A DNA stretch of 64,000 nucleotides from Lysinimonas soli (lineage in GTDB: Bacteria; Actinomycetota; Actinomycetes; Actinomycetales; Microbacteriaceae): NCBI RefSeq assembly GCF_042655435.1, contig NZ_JBHSMG010000002.1:799255-863254 (forward strand), in the 5' to 3' direction. Under the pieces are notes generated by a model. It saw nothing but the letters and a program-made list of their open reading frames with translations. It ran no database searches and had not been told where the DNA came from. Both the position numbers and the translations under genes were made by a program. Below, piece by piece: positions 17,436 to 25,976 of the stretch; the first letter of the stretch is position 1; every line of letters starts with the position of its first letter.

Positions 17436-18461
17436 GTGACCACGGAGCCGAGCACGAGCCGCGCCCCCAACATCCGCGATGTCGCGCGGGTGGCCGGCGT
17501 CTCGTACCAGACCGTCTCGCGGGTGCTCAACGATTCGCCGAACCTGCGCGAGACGACGAAGCAGCGCGTGCTCGAGGTGATCGAAGAGATCGGCTACCGT
17601 CCCAACCAGGCCGCTCGCGCCCTCGTCACGAGCCGGTCGAAGGTGATCGGGGTGCTCGTCGCCACCCGGGCAGCGGCCTACGGGGTGCAGACGATCCTCT
17701 ACGAGATCGAGGATGCGGCGCGCGCCGCCGGCTACCGGATCGCGATCGCCACGACCCCGAGCGACGAGCAGTCGGTGCGCGCGGCCCTCGCCCAGCTCGA
17801 GGGGCAGGCCGTCGAGGCCGTCGTCGTGGTCGCACCGCAATCCCGGGTGTTCGATCTGCTCACCACGACCCCGCTGCGGGTTCCGTTCGTGATGCTCGAC
17901 TCGTCGCGGCGCGACCTCGGGCACAGCGTCGCGGTCGATCAGTTCGAGGGCGCGCGCCTGGCCACCCGGCACCTCATCGAGCTCGGGCACCGGCGGATCA
18001 TCCACCTGGCCGGTCCGCAGGACTGGATCGAGGCGGAGGCGCGCATGCAGGGCTACCTGCGCGAGATCTCCGACTCCGAGCTCATGGTCCGCCCGCCCGT
18101 GCTCGGCGATTGGACCGCGGAGTTCGGCTATCGCGCGGGGCGCGAACTGCTCGCGGGAGAGGACTTCACGGCCGTGTTCTGCTCGAACGACCTCATGGCG
18201 CTCGGACTGCTGCACGCGTTCCGCGAGGCCGGCATCCGGGTGCCCGAGGACGTCAGCGTGGTCGGATTCGACGACATCCCGGAGGCGGCGCACTACTCGC
18301 CGCCCCTCACCACCATCAGGCAGGACTTCGCCGAGGTGGGCCGCCGCTCGATCGGCCTGCTGCTCGCCGAACTGGGTTCGGGCGGCCAGCGGCACGTCGA
18401 ACCCATCCGCCCCGAGCTCGTGATGCGCTCCTCCACCGCGCGGATCGGAGCCCGCGTATGA
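17436..18461 (+). CDS. LacI-family regulator of the monosaccharide ABC operon
   Basis: 341 residues from GTG 17436. The frame extends to 17337, but the extension is not family-like and the HTH would sit too deep. N-terminal HTH IRDVARVAGVSYQTVSRVLN, hinge with RALVTSRS, periplasmic-binding-protein-like core to the end. ATGA overlap with mmsA makes it the first gene of the transport operon, so it probably senses the imported sugar. It is closely similar to the LacI at 22558 (both have GDWTAEFGYRA, and similar hinge and C-terminal segments), a recent duplication. Confidence 0.9.
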   Translation: MTTEPSTSRAPNIRDVARVAGVSYQTVSRVLNDSPNLRETTKQRVLEVIEEIGYRPNQAARALVTSRSKVIGVLVATRAAAYGVQTILYEIEDAARAAGYRIAIATTPSDEQSVRAALAQLEGQAVEAVVVVAPQSRVFDLLTTTPLRVPFVMLDSSRRDLGHSVAVDQFEGARLATRHLIELGHRRIIHLAGPQDWIEAEARMQGYLREISDSELMVRPPVLGDWTAEFGYRAGRELLAGEDFTAVFCSNDLMALGLLHAFREAGIRVPEDVSVVGFDDIPEAAHYSPPLTTIRQDFAEVGRRSIGLLLAELGSGGQRHVEPIRPELVMRSSTARIGARV

Positions 18462-20044
18462 CCGCCGTCGACGCCGCGACGCCCCTCGTGCCGGCCGCGC
18501 GCGAGGCGAACATCCTCGAGATGCGCGGCATCTCGAAGGTGTTCCCCGGGGTCAAGGCGCTGTCCGACGTCTCGATCTCGGTCGGGGCCGGTCAGATCCA
18601 CGCCATCGCCGGCGAGAACGGCGCGGGCAAGTCCACCCTCATGAAGGTGCTGTCGGGGGTCTACCCCTACGGCAGCTACTCGGGCGACATCGTCTACCGC
18701 GGGCAGCTGCAGCGGTTCCGCAACGTGGGGTCGAGCGAGGCCGTCGGCATCGTGACGATCCACCAGGAGTTCGCGCTCATCCCCGAGCTGACGATCACCG
18801 AGAACATCTTCCTCGGCAGCGAACTCGCCCGGGGCGGCGTCATCGACTGGCACGAGCAGCATCGCCGGGCCGCCGAACTGCTCGAACGCGTCGGATTGCA
18901 CGAAGACCCCAAGACCCGGATCAAGCACATCGGGGTGGGCAAGCAGCAGCTCGTCGAGATCGCCCGCGCGCTCCACAAGGACGTGCAGCTGCTGATCCTC
19001 GACGAACCGACGGCGACCCTCAACGGACGGGACTCGCAGCATCTGCTCGAGCTGATCCTCGGCCTCAAGGAACGCGGCGTCAGCTCGATCATCATCAGCC
19101 ACAAGCTCAACGAGATCGAGCAGATCGCCGACTCGATCACGATCCTGCGCGACGGCCACACCATCGAGACGCTCAACGTGAAGGCACACGAGGTGGATGA
19201 GGACCGCATCATCCGCGGAATGGTCGGGCGCAGCCTGCAGAGCCGCTTTCCCGACCGAGATCCCAAGATCGGCGAGGTGTTCTTCGAGGTGCGCAACTGG
19301 ACGGTGCGCCATCCGCAGGTGCCGGAGCGCCTGGTCTGCAACGACGAGAGCTTCGCGGTGCGGCGGGGCGAGATCGTCGGCCTCGCCGGGCTGATGGGGG
19401 CCGGCCGCACCGAGCTCGCCATGAGCGTCTTCGGCCGTTCCTACGGCAGCTACGTGTCGGGGTCGATCATCAAGGACGGGCGTGAGATCGTGCTGAGCAC
19501 GGTCTCGGACGCGATCCGTCACGGCATCGCCTACCTGAGCGAAGACCGCACGACGCTGGGACTCAACCTGCTCGACGACGTCAAGGACTCCATCGTGGCG
19601 GCCAAGCTCGGCAAGATCTCGCGGGCGGGACTCGTCGACGACATCGAGCAGCGGCGCGTCGCCGACAGCTACCGGCGCGGTCTTCGCATCAAGACGCCGA
19701 CGGTCGACGAGGGAGTGAGCTCGCTCTCGGGCGGCAACCAGCAGAAGGTCGTGCTGGCGAAGTGGATGTTCACCGACCCCGATCTGCTCATCCTCGACGA
19801 ACCGACCCGCGGCATCGATGTGGGTGCCAAGTTCGAGATCTACGGCATCATCCAGCAGCTCGCGGCGCAGGGGACCGGGATCGTCCTGATCTCATCGGAA
19901 CTCCCGGAGCTGCTCGGGATCTGCGACCGGATCTACACGATCTTCGAAGGCAGGATCACCAATGACCTGCAGACGGCGGATGCCGATCCCGAGACCCTCA
20001 TGCGCAGCATCACGACCACTCAGAAGAAGGCGACATCCCGATGA
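18458..20044 (+). CDS. mmsA: Multiple-monosaccharide ABC importer, ATP-binding protein
   Basis: 528 residues with two fused ATPase domains. The first (about 12-255) has Walker A GENGAGKST, a changed signature (IGVGKQQLVEIA) and Walker B LLILDEPTATL. The second (about 270-515) has a decayed Walker A (GLMGAGRTE) but an intact signature (LSGGNQQK) and Walker B (LLILDEPTRGID). The insert PYGSYSGDIVYRG after the first Walker A is typical of the MmsA/GguA branch rather than RbsA. Works with MmsB and ChvE for uptake of L-arabinose, galactose, xylose or glucose; the adjoining ara genes favour L-arabinose. Coupled to both neighbours by ATGA overlaps. Confidence 0.9.
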   Translation: MTAVDAATPLVPAAREANILEMRGISKVFPGVKALSDVSISVGAGQIHAIAGENGAGKSTLMKVLSGVYPYGSYSGDIVYRGQLQRFRNVGSSEAVGIVTIHQEFALIPELTITENIFLGSELARGGVIDWHEQHRRAAELLERVGLHEDPKTRIKHIGVGKQQLVEIARALHKDVQLLILDEPTATLNGRDSQHLLELILGLKERGVSSIIISHKLNEIEQIADSITILRDGHTIETLNVKAHEVDEDRIIRGMVGRSLQSRFPDRDPKIGEVFFEVRNWTVRHPQVPERLVCNDESFAVRRGEIVGLAGLMGAGRTELAMSVFGRSYGSYVSGSIIKDGREIVLSTVSDAIRHGIAYLSEDRTTLGLNLLDDVKDSIVAAKLGKISRAGLVDDIEQRRVADSYRRGLRIKTPTVDEGVSSLSGGNQQKVVLAKWMFTDPDLLILDEPTRGIDVGAKFEIYGIIQQLAAQGTGIVLISSELPELLGICDRIYTIFEGRITNDLQTADADPETLMRSITTTQKKATSR

Positions 20045-21345
20045 GCGACCACGACCCCGCCGCCCGGACCTTCCGGTTCACCGATCTGCGCAAGGTCTTC
20101 GGTGCCGGCCAGTCGTCGGGACGGCAGTTCGGCATCCTGGGCGCCCTCGTCGCCATCATCGTGCTGTTCCAGGTGCTCACCGGCGGCAAGACCCTCGACC
20201 CGATCAACCTGCTCAACCTGGTCAACGGCAACGCCTACGTGCTGATCCTCGCGATCGGCATGGTCATGGTCATCATCGCCGGCCACATCGACCTCTCGGT
20301 CGGCTCGGTCGCCGCCTTCGTCGGCATCATCGTCGCGCTCTCGATCAGCAGTTGGCACTGGCCCTGGCCGTTCGCGCTGCTGCTCGGGCTCGGCGTCGGC
20401 GCCCTCGTCGGCGCCTGGCAGGGGTTCTGGGTCGCCTACGTCGGGGTTCCCGCGTTCATCGTGACGCTCGCGGGCATGCTCATCTTCCGCGGGGCCAACC
20501 AGTTCGTCGGCAACTCGACGAGCGTCGGCCTGCCCGCCGGCAACAGCTTCGCGTTCATCGGCAGCGGTTACCTGCCCGACCCGGCCTGGGGGGTGCAGCT
20601 GAACCTCTGGACCGTCGTGCTCGGCGGGCTCGCCGCGCTCGCCGTGATCGTCCGCGAGGTCGTCGGCCGACGACGACTCGGACGCATGGGTGCCGAGGTG
20701 GCGCCGCGCTGGGTGAGCGTCACGAAGGTCGCCGTGCTCGTCGCGGTGATCGCCGCGACGACCTACCTGTTCGCGCACGGTCCGGTCAACACGAGCTTCC
20801 CGATCGCCGGGCTGATCCTCGTCGCCCTCGTGATCGGCTACTCCTTCCTGTCGAACCGCACCATCATCGGGCGCCACATCTACGCGGTCGGCGGCAACTG
20901 GCGCGCGGCGGAGCTCTCGGGCGTGAAGATCCGTCGGGTGAACTTCTTCGTCATGATGAACATGTCGATCATCGCGGCGCTCGCGGGCGAGATGTGGGTG
21001 GCCCGGGCCGCGGCATCCGGGCCCGGCGACGGAATCGGCTGGGAGCTCGACGCGATCGCCGCGGTGTTCATCGGCGGCGCCGCCGTCTCCGGCGGGATCG
21101 GCACGATCGTCGGCTCGGTGGTCGGCGGCCTGGTGATCGCGGTCCTCAACAACGGACTCGCCCTGCTGGGCGTCAGCTCGGATCGGGTGCAGATCATCAA
21201 GGGTCTCGTGCTACTGATCGCGGTCGGCGTCGACGTGTACAGCAAGCGGCAGGGGCGGCCCTCGATCATCGGCCGCTTCCAGCGCCGTAGCGCCATGGCC
21301 GAGTCCGACGACTCATCCACCGCCGACTCCGACGCTCGACGTTGA
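20041..21345 (+). CDS. mmsB: Multiple-monosaccharide ABC importer, permease
   Basis: 434 residues, longer than RbsC/AraH (about 320), as usual for MmsB/GguB. Around ten hydrophobic segments. AIGMVMVIIAGHIDLSVGS is the conserved BPD_transp_2 segment and VGGNWRAAELSGV the cytoplasmic coupling region. The extra length lies in a loop near residues 210-235. ATGA overlap with mmsA; the binding-protein gene follows 44 bases later. Confidence 0.9.
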   Translation: MSDHDPAARTFRFTDLRKVFGAGQSSGRQFGILGALVAIIVLFQVLTGGKTLDPINLLNLVNGNAYVLILAIGMVMVIIAGHIDLSVGSVAAFVGIIVALSISSWHWPWPFALLLGLGVGALVGAWQGFWVAYVGVPAFIVTLAGMLIFRGANQFVGNSTSVGLPAGNSFAFIGSGYLPDPAWGVQLNLWTVVLGGLAALAVIVREVVGRRRLGRMGAEVAPRWVSVTKVAVLVAVIAATTYLFAHGPVNTSFPIAGLILVALVIGYSFLSNRTIIGRHIYAVGGNWRAAELSGVKIRRVNFFVMMNMSIIAALAGEMWVARAAASGPGDGIGWELDAIAAVFIGGAAVSGGIGTIVGSVVGGLVIAVLNNGLALLGVSSDRVQIIKGLVLLIAVGVDVYSKRQGRPSIIGRFQRRSAMAESDDSSTADSDARR

Positions 21346-21389
21346 GCCGCCGTATCCGAGTTCCCCCCGTTTCTCAGAGAGAGATCCCC

Positions 21390-22487
21390 ATGCTGAAGAC
21401 CGTCCTGGCGGCACTGACCGTCGGCACCGTGACGGCGCTGGCGCTCACCGGGTGCACCTCGCGGTCCGAGGCGGCCGCGAGCGCAGCGGCGACCGGATTC
21501 CCCGCCCACGCCGTCGTCGGGGTCGCCCTGCCCGACAAGACCAGCGAGAACTTCGCGATCGCGGGCAAGCTGTTCACCGACGGGCTCCGCAGGGCCGGTT
21601 TCACCCCCGATGTGCAGTACGCCCCGGCGACCAACACCGTCGCCGAGCAGCAGAACCAGATCGAATCGATGATCACCAACGGCGCCAAGGTCATCATCAT
21701 CGGGGCGAAGGACGGCAGCCAGCTCTCGACGCAGGTCGCCGACGCGACCGCGGCGGGGGCCGTCGTGATCGCCTACGACCGGCTGATCCTCAACACCCCG
21801 AACGTCGACTACTACGTCGCCTACGACAACGAGCGGGTCGGCGAGCTGCAGGGCCAGGCACTGTTGGACGGGATGAAGGCCAAGTACCCGAACAACACCA
21901 GCTACAACATCGAGCTGTTCGCCGGCTCTCCCGACGACAACAACGCCGGGGTGTTCTTCCGCGGTGCCATGAAGGTGCTGCAGCCCAAGATCGATGACGG
22001 GACCCTCCGGGTGGTGTCGGGCCAGACCGACTTCAAGCAGGTGACGACCCAGGGCTGGCTCGCGCAGAACGCCCAGAGCCGCATGGACACCCTGCTGGCC
22101 GGCTTCTACGCCACGACCGAGCTGGACGGCGTGCTGTCGCCGAACGACACGCTCGCGCGCGCGATCCTGCAGTCCATCAGCACCGCAGGCAAGCCCTACC
22201 CGATCGTGACGGGCCAGGATTCGGAGGCCGACTCGGTGAAGTCGATCATGGCCGGCATCCAGTACTCGACCATCAACAAGGACACTCGCAAGCTCGTCGC
22301 CGAGGCGATCAAGATGGTCGGCGAGCTGCAGAGGGGCGAGAAGGTCGACGTGAACGACCCGGGCTCGTACGACAACGGGGCCAAGACCGTGCCCACGTTC
22401 CTGTTGCCTCCGCAGCTGGTGACCCGCGCCAACGCCGCGCAGTCCTACCGGGGCGACCCCGCGCTCGAACCGCTCACGCGCGGCTAG
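21390..22487 (+). CDS. chvE: ChvE-like sugar-binding lipoprotein
   Basis: 365 residues from ATG 21390 (GAGAGA upstream; the frame is open to 21342, but the signal peptide starts here). Signal sequence with lipobox LALTGC, so the mature protein is anchored outside the membrane by a lipid-modified Cys. A type I periplasmic-binding-protein fold follows: VGVALPDKTSENFAIAG, then VIAYDRLILNTPNVDYY. In the ChvE family it binds L-arabinose, D-xylose, galactose or glucose. Last gene of the lacI-mmsA-mmsB-chvE unit. Confidence 0.88.
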   Translation: MLKTVLAALTVGTVTALALTGCTSRSEAAASAAATGFPAHAVVGVALPDKTSENFAIAGKLFTDGLRRAGFTPDVQYAPATNTVAEQQNQIESMITNGAKVIIIGAKDGSQLSTQVADATAAGAVVIAYDRLILNTPNVDYYVAYDNERVGELQGQALLDGMKAKYPNNTSYNIELFAGSPDDNNAGVFFRGAMKVLQPKIDDGTLRVVSGQTDFKQVTTQGWLAQNAQSRMDTLLAGFYATTELDGVLSPNDTLARAILQSISTAGKPYPIVTGQDSEADSVKSIMAGIQYSTINKDTRKLVAEAIKMVGELQRGEKVDVNDPGSYDNGAKTVPTFLLPPQLVTRANAAQSYRGDPALEPLTRG

Positions 22488-22557
22488 GGGGCGCGGTCGA
22501 CCGGCACGCCGCGCCTCGATCTCGACGTCCCGCTAGCCTGACTGCTCAGGAGGGCCC

Positions 22558-23565
22558 ATGACGGACGAGGCGCGACGCGGACCGACGATGCACGATGTCG
22601 CGCGCCTGGCCGGCGTCTCGCACGTGACCGTCTCGCGGGTGCTCAACGACTACCCGAGCATCCGGCCCGGCACCCGCGAGCGCGTGCTGGCGGCGATCCG
22701 CGAACTCGGCTACCGTCGCAATCTGGCGGCGCGCACCCTGGTCACCTCACGGTCGCGGGCGATCGGGGTGCTGGCCCCCGCCGTTCCCCAGCACGGGCCG
22801 GCGAGCAGCGTGCTCGCCGTGGAATCGGCGGCACGGGCGCACGGATACCACCCCCTCGTCACCGCCGCCGCCGTCGACCGCGACGCGACGGTCGCGAGCC
22901 TGAACTTCTTGCTCGATCAGGCCGTCGAGGCGCTCGTCGTGATCGCACCGCACGAGAGCGTGCTGGCCGCGATCCACGAACTCGAGCTCACCGTGCCCTT
23001 CGTGACCCTGCAGGCGCCCGAGCAGGAGTCGGGGGTCGGGGTGGATCAGGTGGCGGGGGCGGCGCTCGCGACCGGCCATCTGATCGGGCTCGGTCACCGC
23101 CGCATCCAGCACGTCTCCGGCCCGCGTTCGTACCTCGAGGCGGCTGCTCGGCGCCGCGGGTTCGAGCAGTCGATGACCGCCGCGGGTCTCGAGCCCGGCC
23201 GCGTCGTCGAGGGGGACTGGACGGCGGAGTTCGGCTACCGGGCGGTCGCGCTCCTCGACCCCGCGACGACTGCGGTGGTCGCCGCCAACGACCAGATGGC
23301 GATCGGGGTGATCGCCGCCCTGCTCGATGCCGGGCGCTCGGTGCCGGGCGAGGTGAGTGTCGTCGGATTCGACGACGTTCCCGAGGCGGAGTTCGTGCGG
23401 CCGTCGCTGACGACGGTGCACCAGGATTTCGACGAGGTCGGGCGCCGGGCGATCGAGGTGCTCGTCGCGGCCCTCACCGGGGCGGAGCCGCCCGCCCGGC
23501 AGCCGATCGAACCCTGGCTCGTCGTGCGCGCCTCGACGGCCCGGGTGGCGGCCGACCTTCGTTAA
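22558..23565 (+). CDS. LacI-family regulator of the ara operon
   Basis: 335 residues; ATG after AGGAGG. HTH MHDVARLAGVSHVTVSRVLN, hinge, sugar-binding core with VSVVGFDDVPEAEFVRPSLTTVHQDF. Paralogue of the regulator at 17436. It precedes araD in the same direction, and its stop codon lies inside a perfect LacI-type palindrome (23561-23572), so it probably represses araDBA until an arabinose-derived inducer binds. It takes the role played by AraC in enteric bacteria. Confidence 0.9.
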   Translation: MTDEARRGPTMHDVARLAGVSHVTVSRVLNDYPSIRPGTRERVLAAIRELGYRRNLAARTLVTSRSRAIGVLAPAVPQHGPASSVLAVESAARAHGYHPLVTAAAVDRDATVASLNFLLDQAVEALVVIAPHESVLAAIHELELTVPFVTLQAPEQESGVGVDQVAGAALATGHLIGLGHRRIQHVSGPRSYLEAAARRRGFEQSMTAAGLEPGRVVEGDWTAEFGYRAVALLDPATTAVVAANDQMAIGVIAALLDAGRSVPGEVSVVGFDDVPEAEFVRPSLTTVHQDFDEVGRRAIEVLVAALTGAEPPARQPIEPWLVVRASTARVAADLR

Positions 23566-23572
23566 CGTTAAC
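23561..23572. promoter_or_regulatory. LacI-type operator before araD
   Basis: GTTAACGTTAAC is a perfect 12-base palindrome with the central CG of LacI-family sites, an AT-rich island in GC-rich DNA. It overlaps the TAA stop of the regulator and ends 38 bases before the araD ATG. Confidence 0.8.
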
Positions 23573-23610
23573 ATTCGGATACCCCGACTCGACGAGGAGA
23601 ACCATCGCTC

Positions 23611-24351
23611 ATGAGCGACGAGCACGCGCCCGGACGGCCCACGACGGACTCCGGCGATTCCGGCGTCGAGGCGTCGATCGCGCGAGTCCGCGCCGAGGTG
23701 GCGCGACTGCACGGCGAATTGGTCCGCTACGGACTCGTGGTCTGGACGGGAGGGAACGTCTCTGGGCGGGTTCCCGGCACCGACTACTTCGTGATCAAGC
23801 CGTCCGGGGTGTCGTATGACGACCTCAGCCCCGAGAACATGATCCTCTGCACCCTCGACGGCGCCGTGGTCCCGGGCACCCCGGGAAGCGACCGTAGCCC
23901 GTCGAGCGACACCGCCGCGCACGCCTACGTCTATCGCGAGATGCCCGAGGTCGGCGGCGTCGTGCACACCCATTCGAGCTATGCCGTGGCCTGGGCCGCG
24001 CGCGGCGAAGAGATCCCGTGCGTGATCACGGGCATGGCCGACGAGTTCGGCGGACCGATCCCGATCGGTCCCTTCGCGGTCATCGGCGACGACTCGATCG
24101 GACGCGGGATCGTCGAGACCCTCCGCGGGCATCGTTCCCGCGCGGTGCTGATGCAGAATCACGGGCCGTTCACGATCGGGATCACGGCGAAGGACGCGGT
24201 CAAGGCCGCGGTGATGTGCGAAGACGCCGCGCGCAGCGTGCACCTCGCCCGCCAGGCGGGACCCCTGATCCCGATCCCGCAGGAGAAGATCGACAGCCTG
24301 TACGCCCGGTACCAGAACGTGTACGGGCAGAGCGGCGACGCGCGACGATGA
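23611..24351 (+). CDS. araD: L-ribulose-5-phosphate 4-epimerase
   Basis: 246 residues, class II aldolase/AraD family. It converts L-ribulose 5-phosphate to D-xylulose 5-phosphate, the last step before the pentose phosphate pathway. Seen: GGNVSGR and KPSGV for phosphate binding, SSDTAAH, metal ligands in VHTHSSYA and QNHGPF. About 20 extra residues at the N-terminus compared with E. coli AraD. GAGGAG lies upstream. ATGA overlap with the kinase gene. Confidence 0.93.
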   Translation: MSDEHAPGRPTTDSGDSGVEASIARVRAEVARLHGELVRYGLVVWTGGNVSGRVPGTDYFVIKPSGVSYDDLSPENMILCTLDGAVVPGTPGSDRSPSSDTAAHAYVYREMPEVGGVVHTHSSYAVAWAARGEEIPCVITGMADEFGGPIPIGPFAVIGDDSIGRGIVETLRGHRSRAVLMQNHGPFTIGITAKDAVKAAVMCEDAARSVHLARQAGPLIPIPQEKIDSLYARYQNVYGQSGDARR

Positions 24352-25976
24352 GCGCCGAGGTCATCTCCTCCGGTCGCGCCGTCCTGGGGATCGAGTTCGG
24401 GTCGACCCGGATCAAGGCGTGTCTCATCGGCGACGACACCGCGACGGTGCTCGCGGCGGGAGCGTTCGAGTGGGAGAACGACTTCGTCGACGGCATGTGG
24501 ACGTACCCGATCGACGCCGTGTGGTCGGGGCTGCGGGCGGCGTACGCCGATCTGCTCTCCGACATCGAGAGCCGCTACTCGGTGATACCGAGCTCGTTCG
24601 CCGGCATCGGCGTCTCGGCGATGATGCACGGCTACCTCGCGCTCGATGCGGCGGGAGAGCTGCTGGTGCCCTTCCGCACCTGGCGCAACACGACCACGGC
24701 CGACGCGGCCGCAGAACTCACCGGACTGTTCGGGGTGAACATCCCGCTTCGGTGGTCGATCGCGCACTTGCATCAGGCGGTGCGCGACGCCGAGCCGCAC
24801 GTGGCCCGGATCGACTCCCTGACGACCCTTGCAGGCTACGTGCACGGCCGGCTCACCGACCGTCGGGTGCTCGGCGTCGGCGATGCCTCCGGGATGTTCC
24901 CCATCGACCCGGCCACGGGCGACTACGACGCCGACTTCCTGGCCCGTTACGACCGGCTCGTCGAGGGCGGCGCCCTGCCCGCACCGCTTCGCGAGCTGCT
25001 GCCCGAGGTGCTCACCGCGGGGGAGCAGGCCGGCCGGTTGACGGCCGAGGGCGCCGCGCTGCTCGACCCGAGCGGGCGGCTGCTACCGGGCGCTCCGTTC
25101 TGCCCGCCTGAGGGGGATGCCGGCACCGGGATGGTCGCGACCAACGCGGTGTCGCCGCGCACCGGCAACGTCAGCGCGGGCACGAGCATCTTCGCCATGG
25201 TCGTGCTCGAGCGTCCTCTGCAGCGCGAGCACGCCGAGCTCGACGTCGTCACGACCCCGGCGGGCAGTCCCGTCGCGATGGTCCACTGCAACAACGGGGC
25301 AAGCGAGCTGGCGGCATGGGTCGGCATGTTCCACCGCTTCGCGGCAGCGTCGGGCTCGCCCCTCGACGCCGACGCCGTCTACGACACCCTGTTCGGTGAG
25401 GCGCTCCTGGCCGAAGCCGACGCCGGAGGGCTTCTCGCCTACAACCACCTCGCGGGGGAGCCGATCGCCGGTCTGACCGAGGGACGCCCGCTGTTCGTCA
25501 GGACGCCCGACAGCCGCTTCACCCTGGCCAACGCGATGCGTGCCCAGCTGTACGGCGTCTTCGGCACGCTGAGCCTCGGCATGCGCGTGCTCGCCGACGA
25601 GGGGGTCGAGCTCGACCGGATGTATGCGCACGGCGGCATGTTCCGCACCGCCGGCGTGGCGCAGCGCTTCCTCGCCGCCGCACTGGATGCGCCGGTGGCC
25701 GTCGCCGAGACCGCCGCGGAGGGCGGCGCGTGGGGGATGGCCGTGCTCGCCGCCTTCGCCGTGTCCGGAACGGACCTCGATCTCGCCGGCTACCTCCAGC
25801 GGCATGTCTTCGCGGGGTCCGAGCCGGTGACCGCCGACCCAGCCCCCGCCGACGTCGCCGGCTTCGCCTCCTACCTCGACCGCTACCGCGCCGGCCTGGA
25901 GGTCGAACGCGCCGCGGTCGTCGCCCTTGCGCCGACTCCTCCCGCCACCACCCCACCCGAAAGGACGAGCCGATGA
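24348..25976 (+). CDS. araB: FGGY-family pentulose kinase, probable L-ribulokinase
   Basis: 542 residues; ATP-dependent phosphorylation of L-ribulose is inferred from its place between araD and araA. The N-terminal phosphate-1 loop reads GIEFGSTRIKA, followed by EWEN and WTYPIDAVW; MMHGYLALD and GNVSAGTSIFAM are further FGGY motifs. It does not resemble classical E. coli AraB and matches the other FGGY branch often found in Gram-positive ara clusters, so it may be a non-orthologous replacement. Xylulokinase activity is the main alternative. ATGA overlaps on both sides. Confidence 0.82.
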   Translation: MSAEVISSGRAVLGIEFGSTRIKACLIGDDTATVLAAGAFEWENDFVDGMWTYPIDAVWSGLRAAYADLLSDIESRYSVIPSSFAGIGVSAMMHGYLALDAAGELLVPFRTWRNTTTADAAAELTGLFGVNIPLRWSIAHLHQAVRDAEPHVARIDSLTTLAGYVHGRLTDRRVLGVGDASGMFPIDPATGDYDADFLARYDRLVEGGALPAPLRELLPEVLTAGEQAGRLTAEGAALLDPSGRLLPGAPFCPPEGDAGTGMVATNAVSPRTGNVSAGTSIFAMVVLERPLQREHAELDVVTTPAGSPVAMVHCNNGASELAAWVGMFHRFAAASGSPLDADAVYDTLFGEALLAEADAGGLLAYNHLAGEPIAGLTEGRPLFVRTPDSRFTLANAMRAQLYGVFGTLSLGMRVLADEGVELDRMYAHGGMFRTAGVAQRFLAAALDAPVAVAETAAEGGAWGMAVLAAFAVSGTDLDLAGYLQRHVFAGSEPVTADPAPADVAGFASYLDRYRAGLEVERAAVVALAPTPPATTPPERTSR

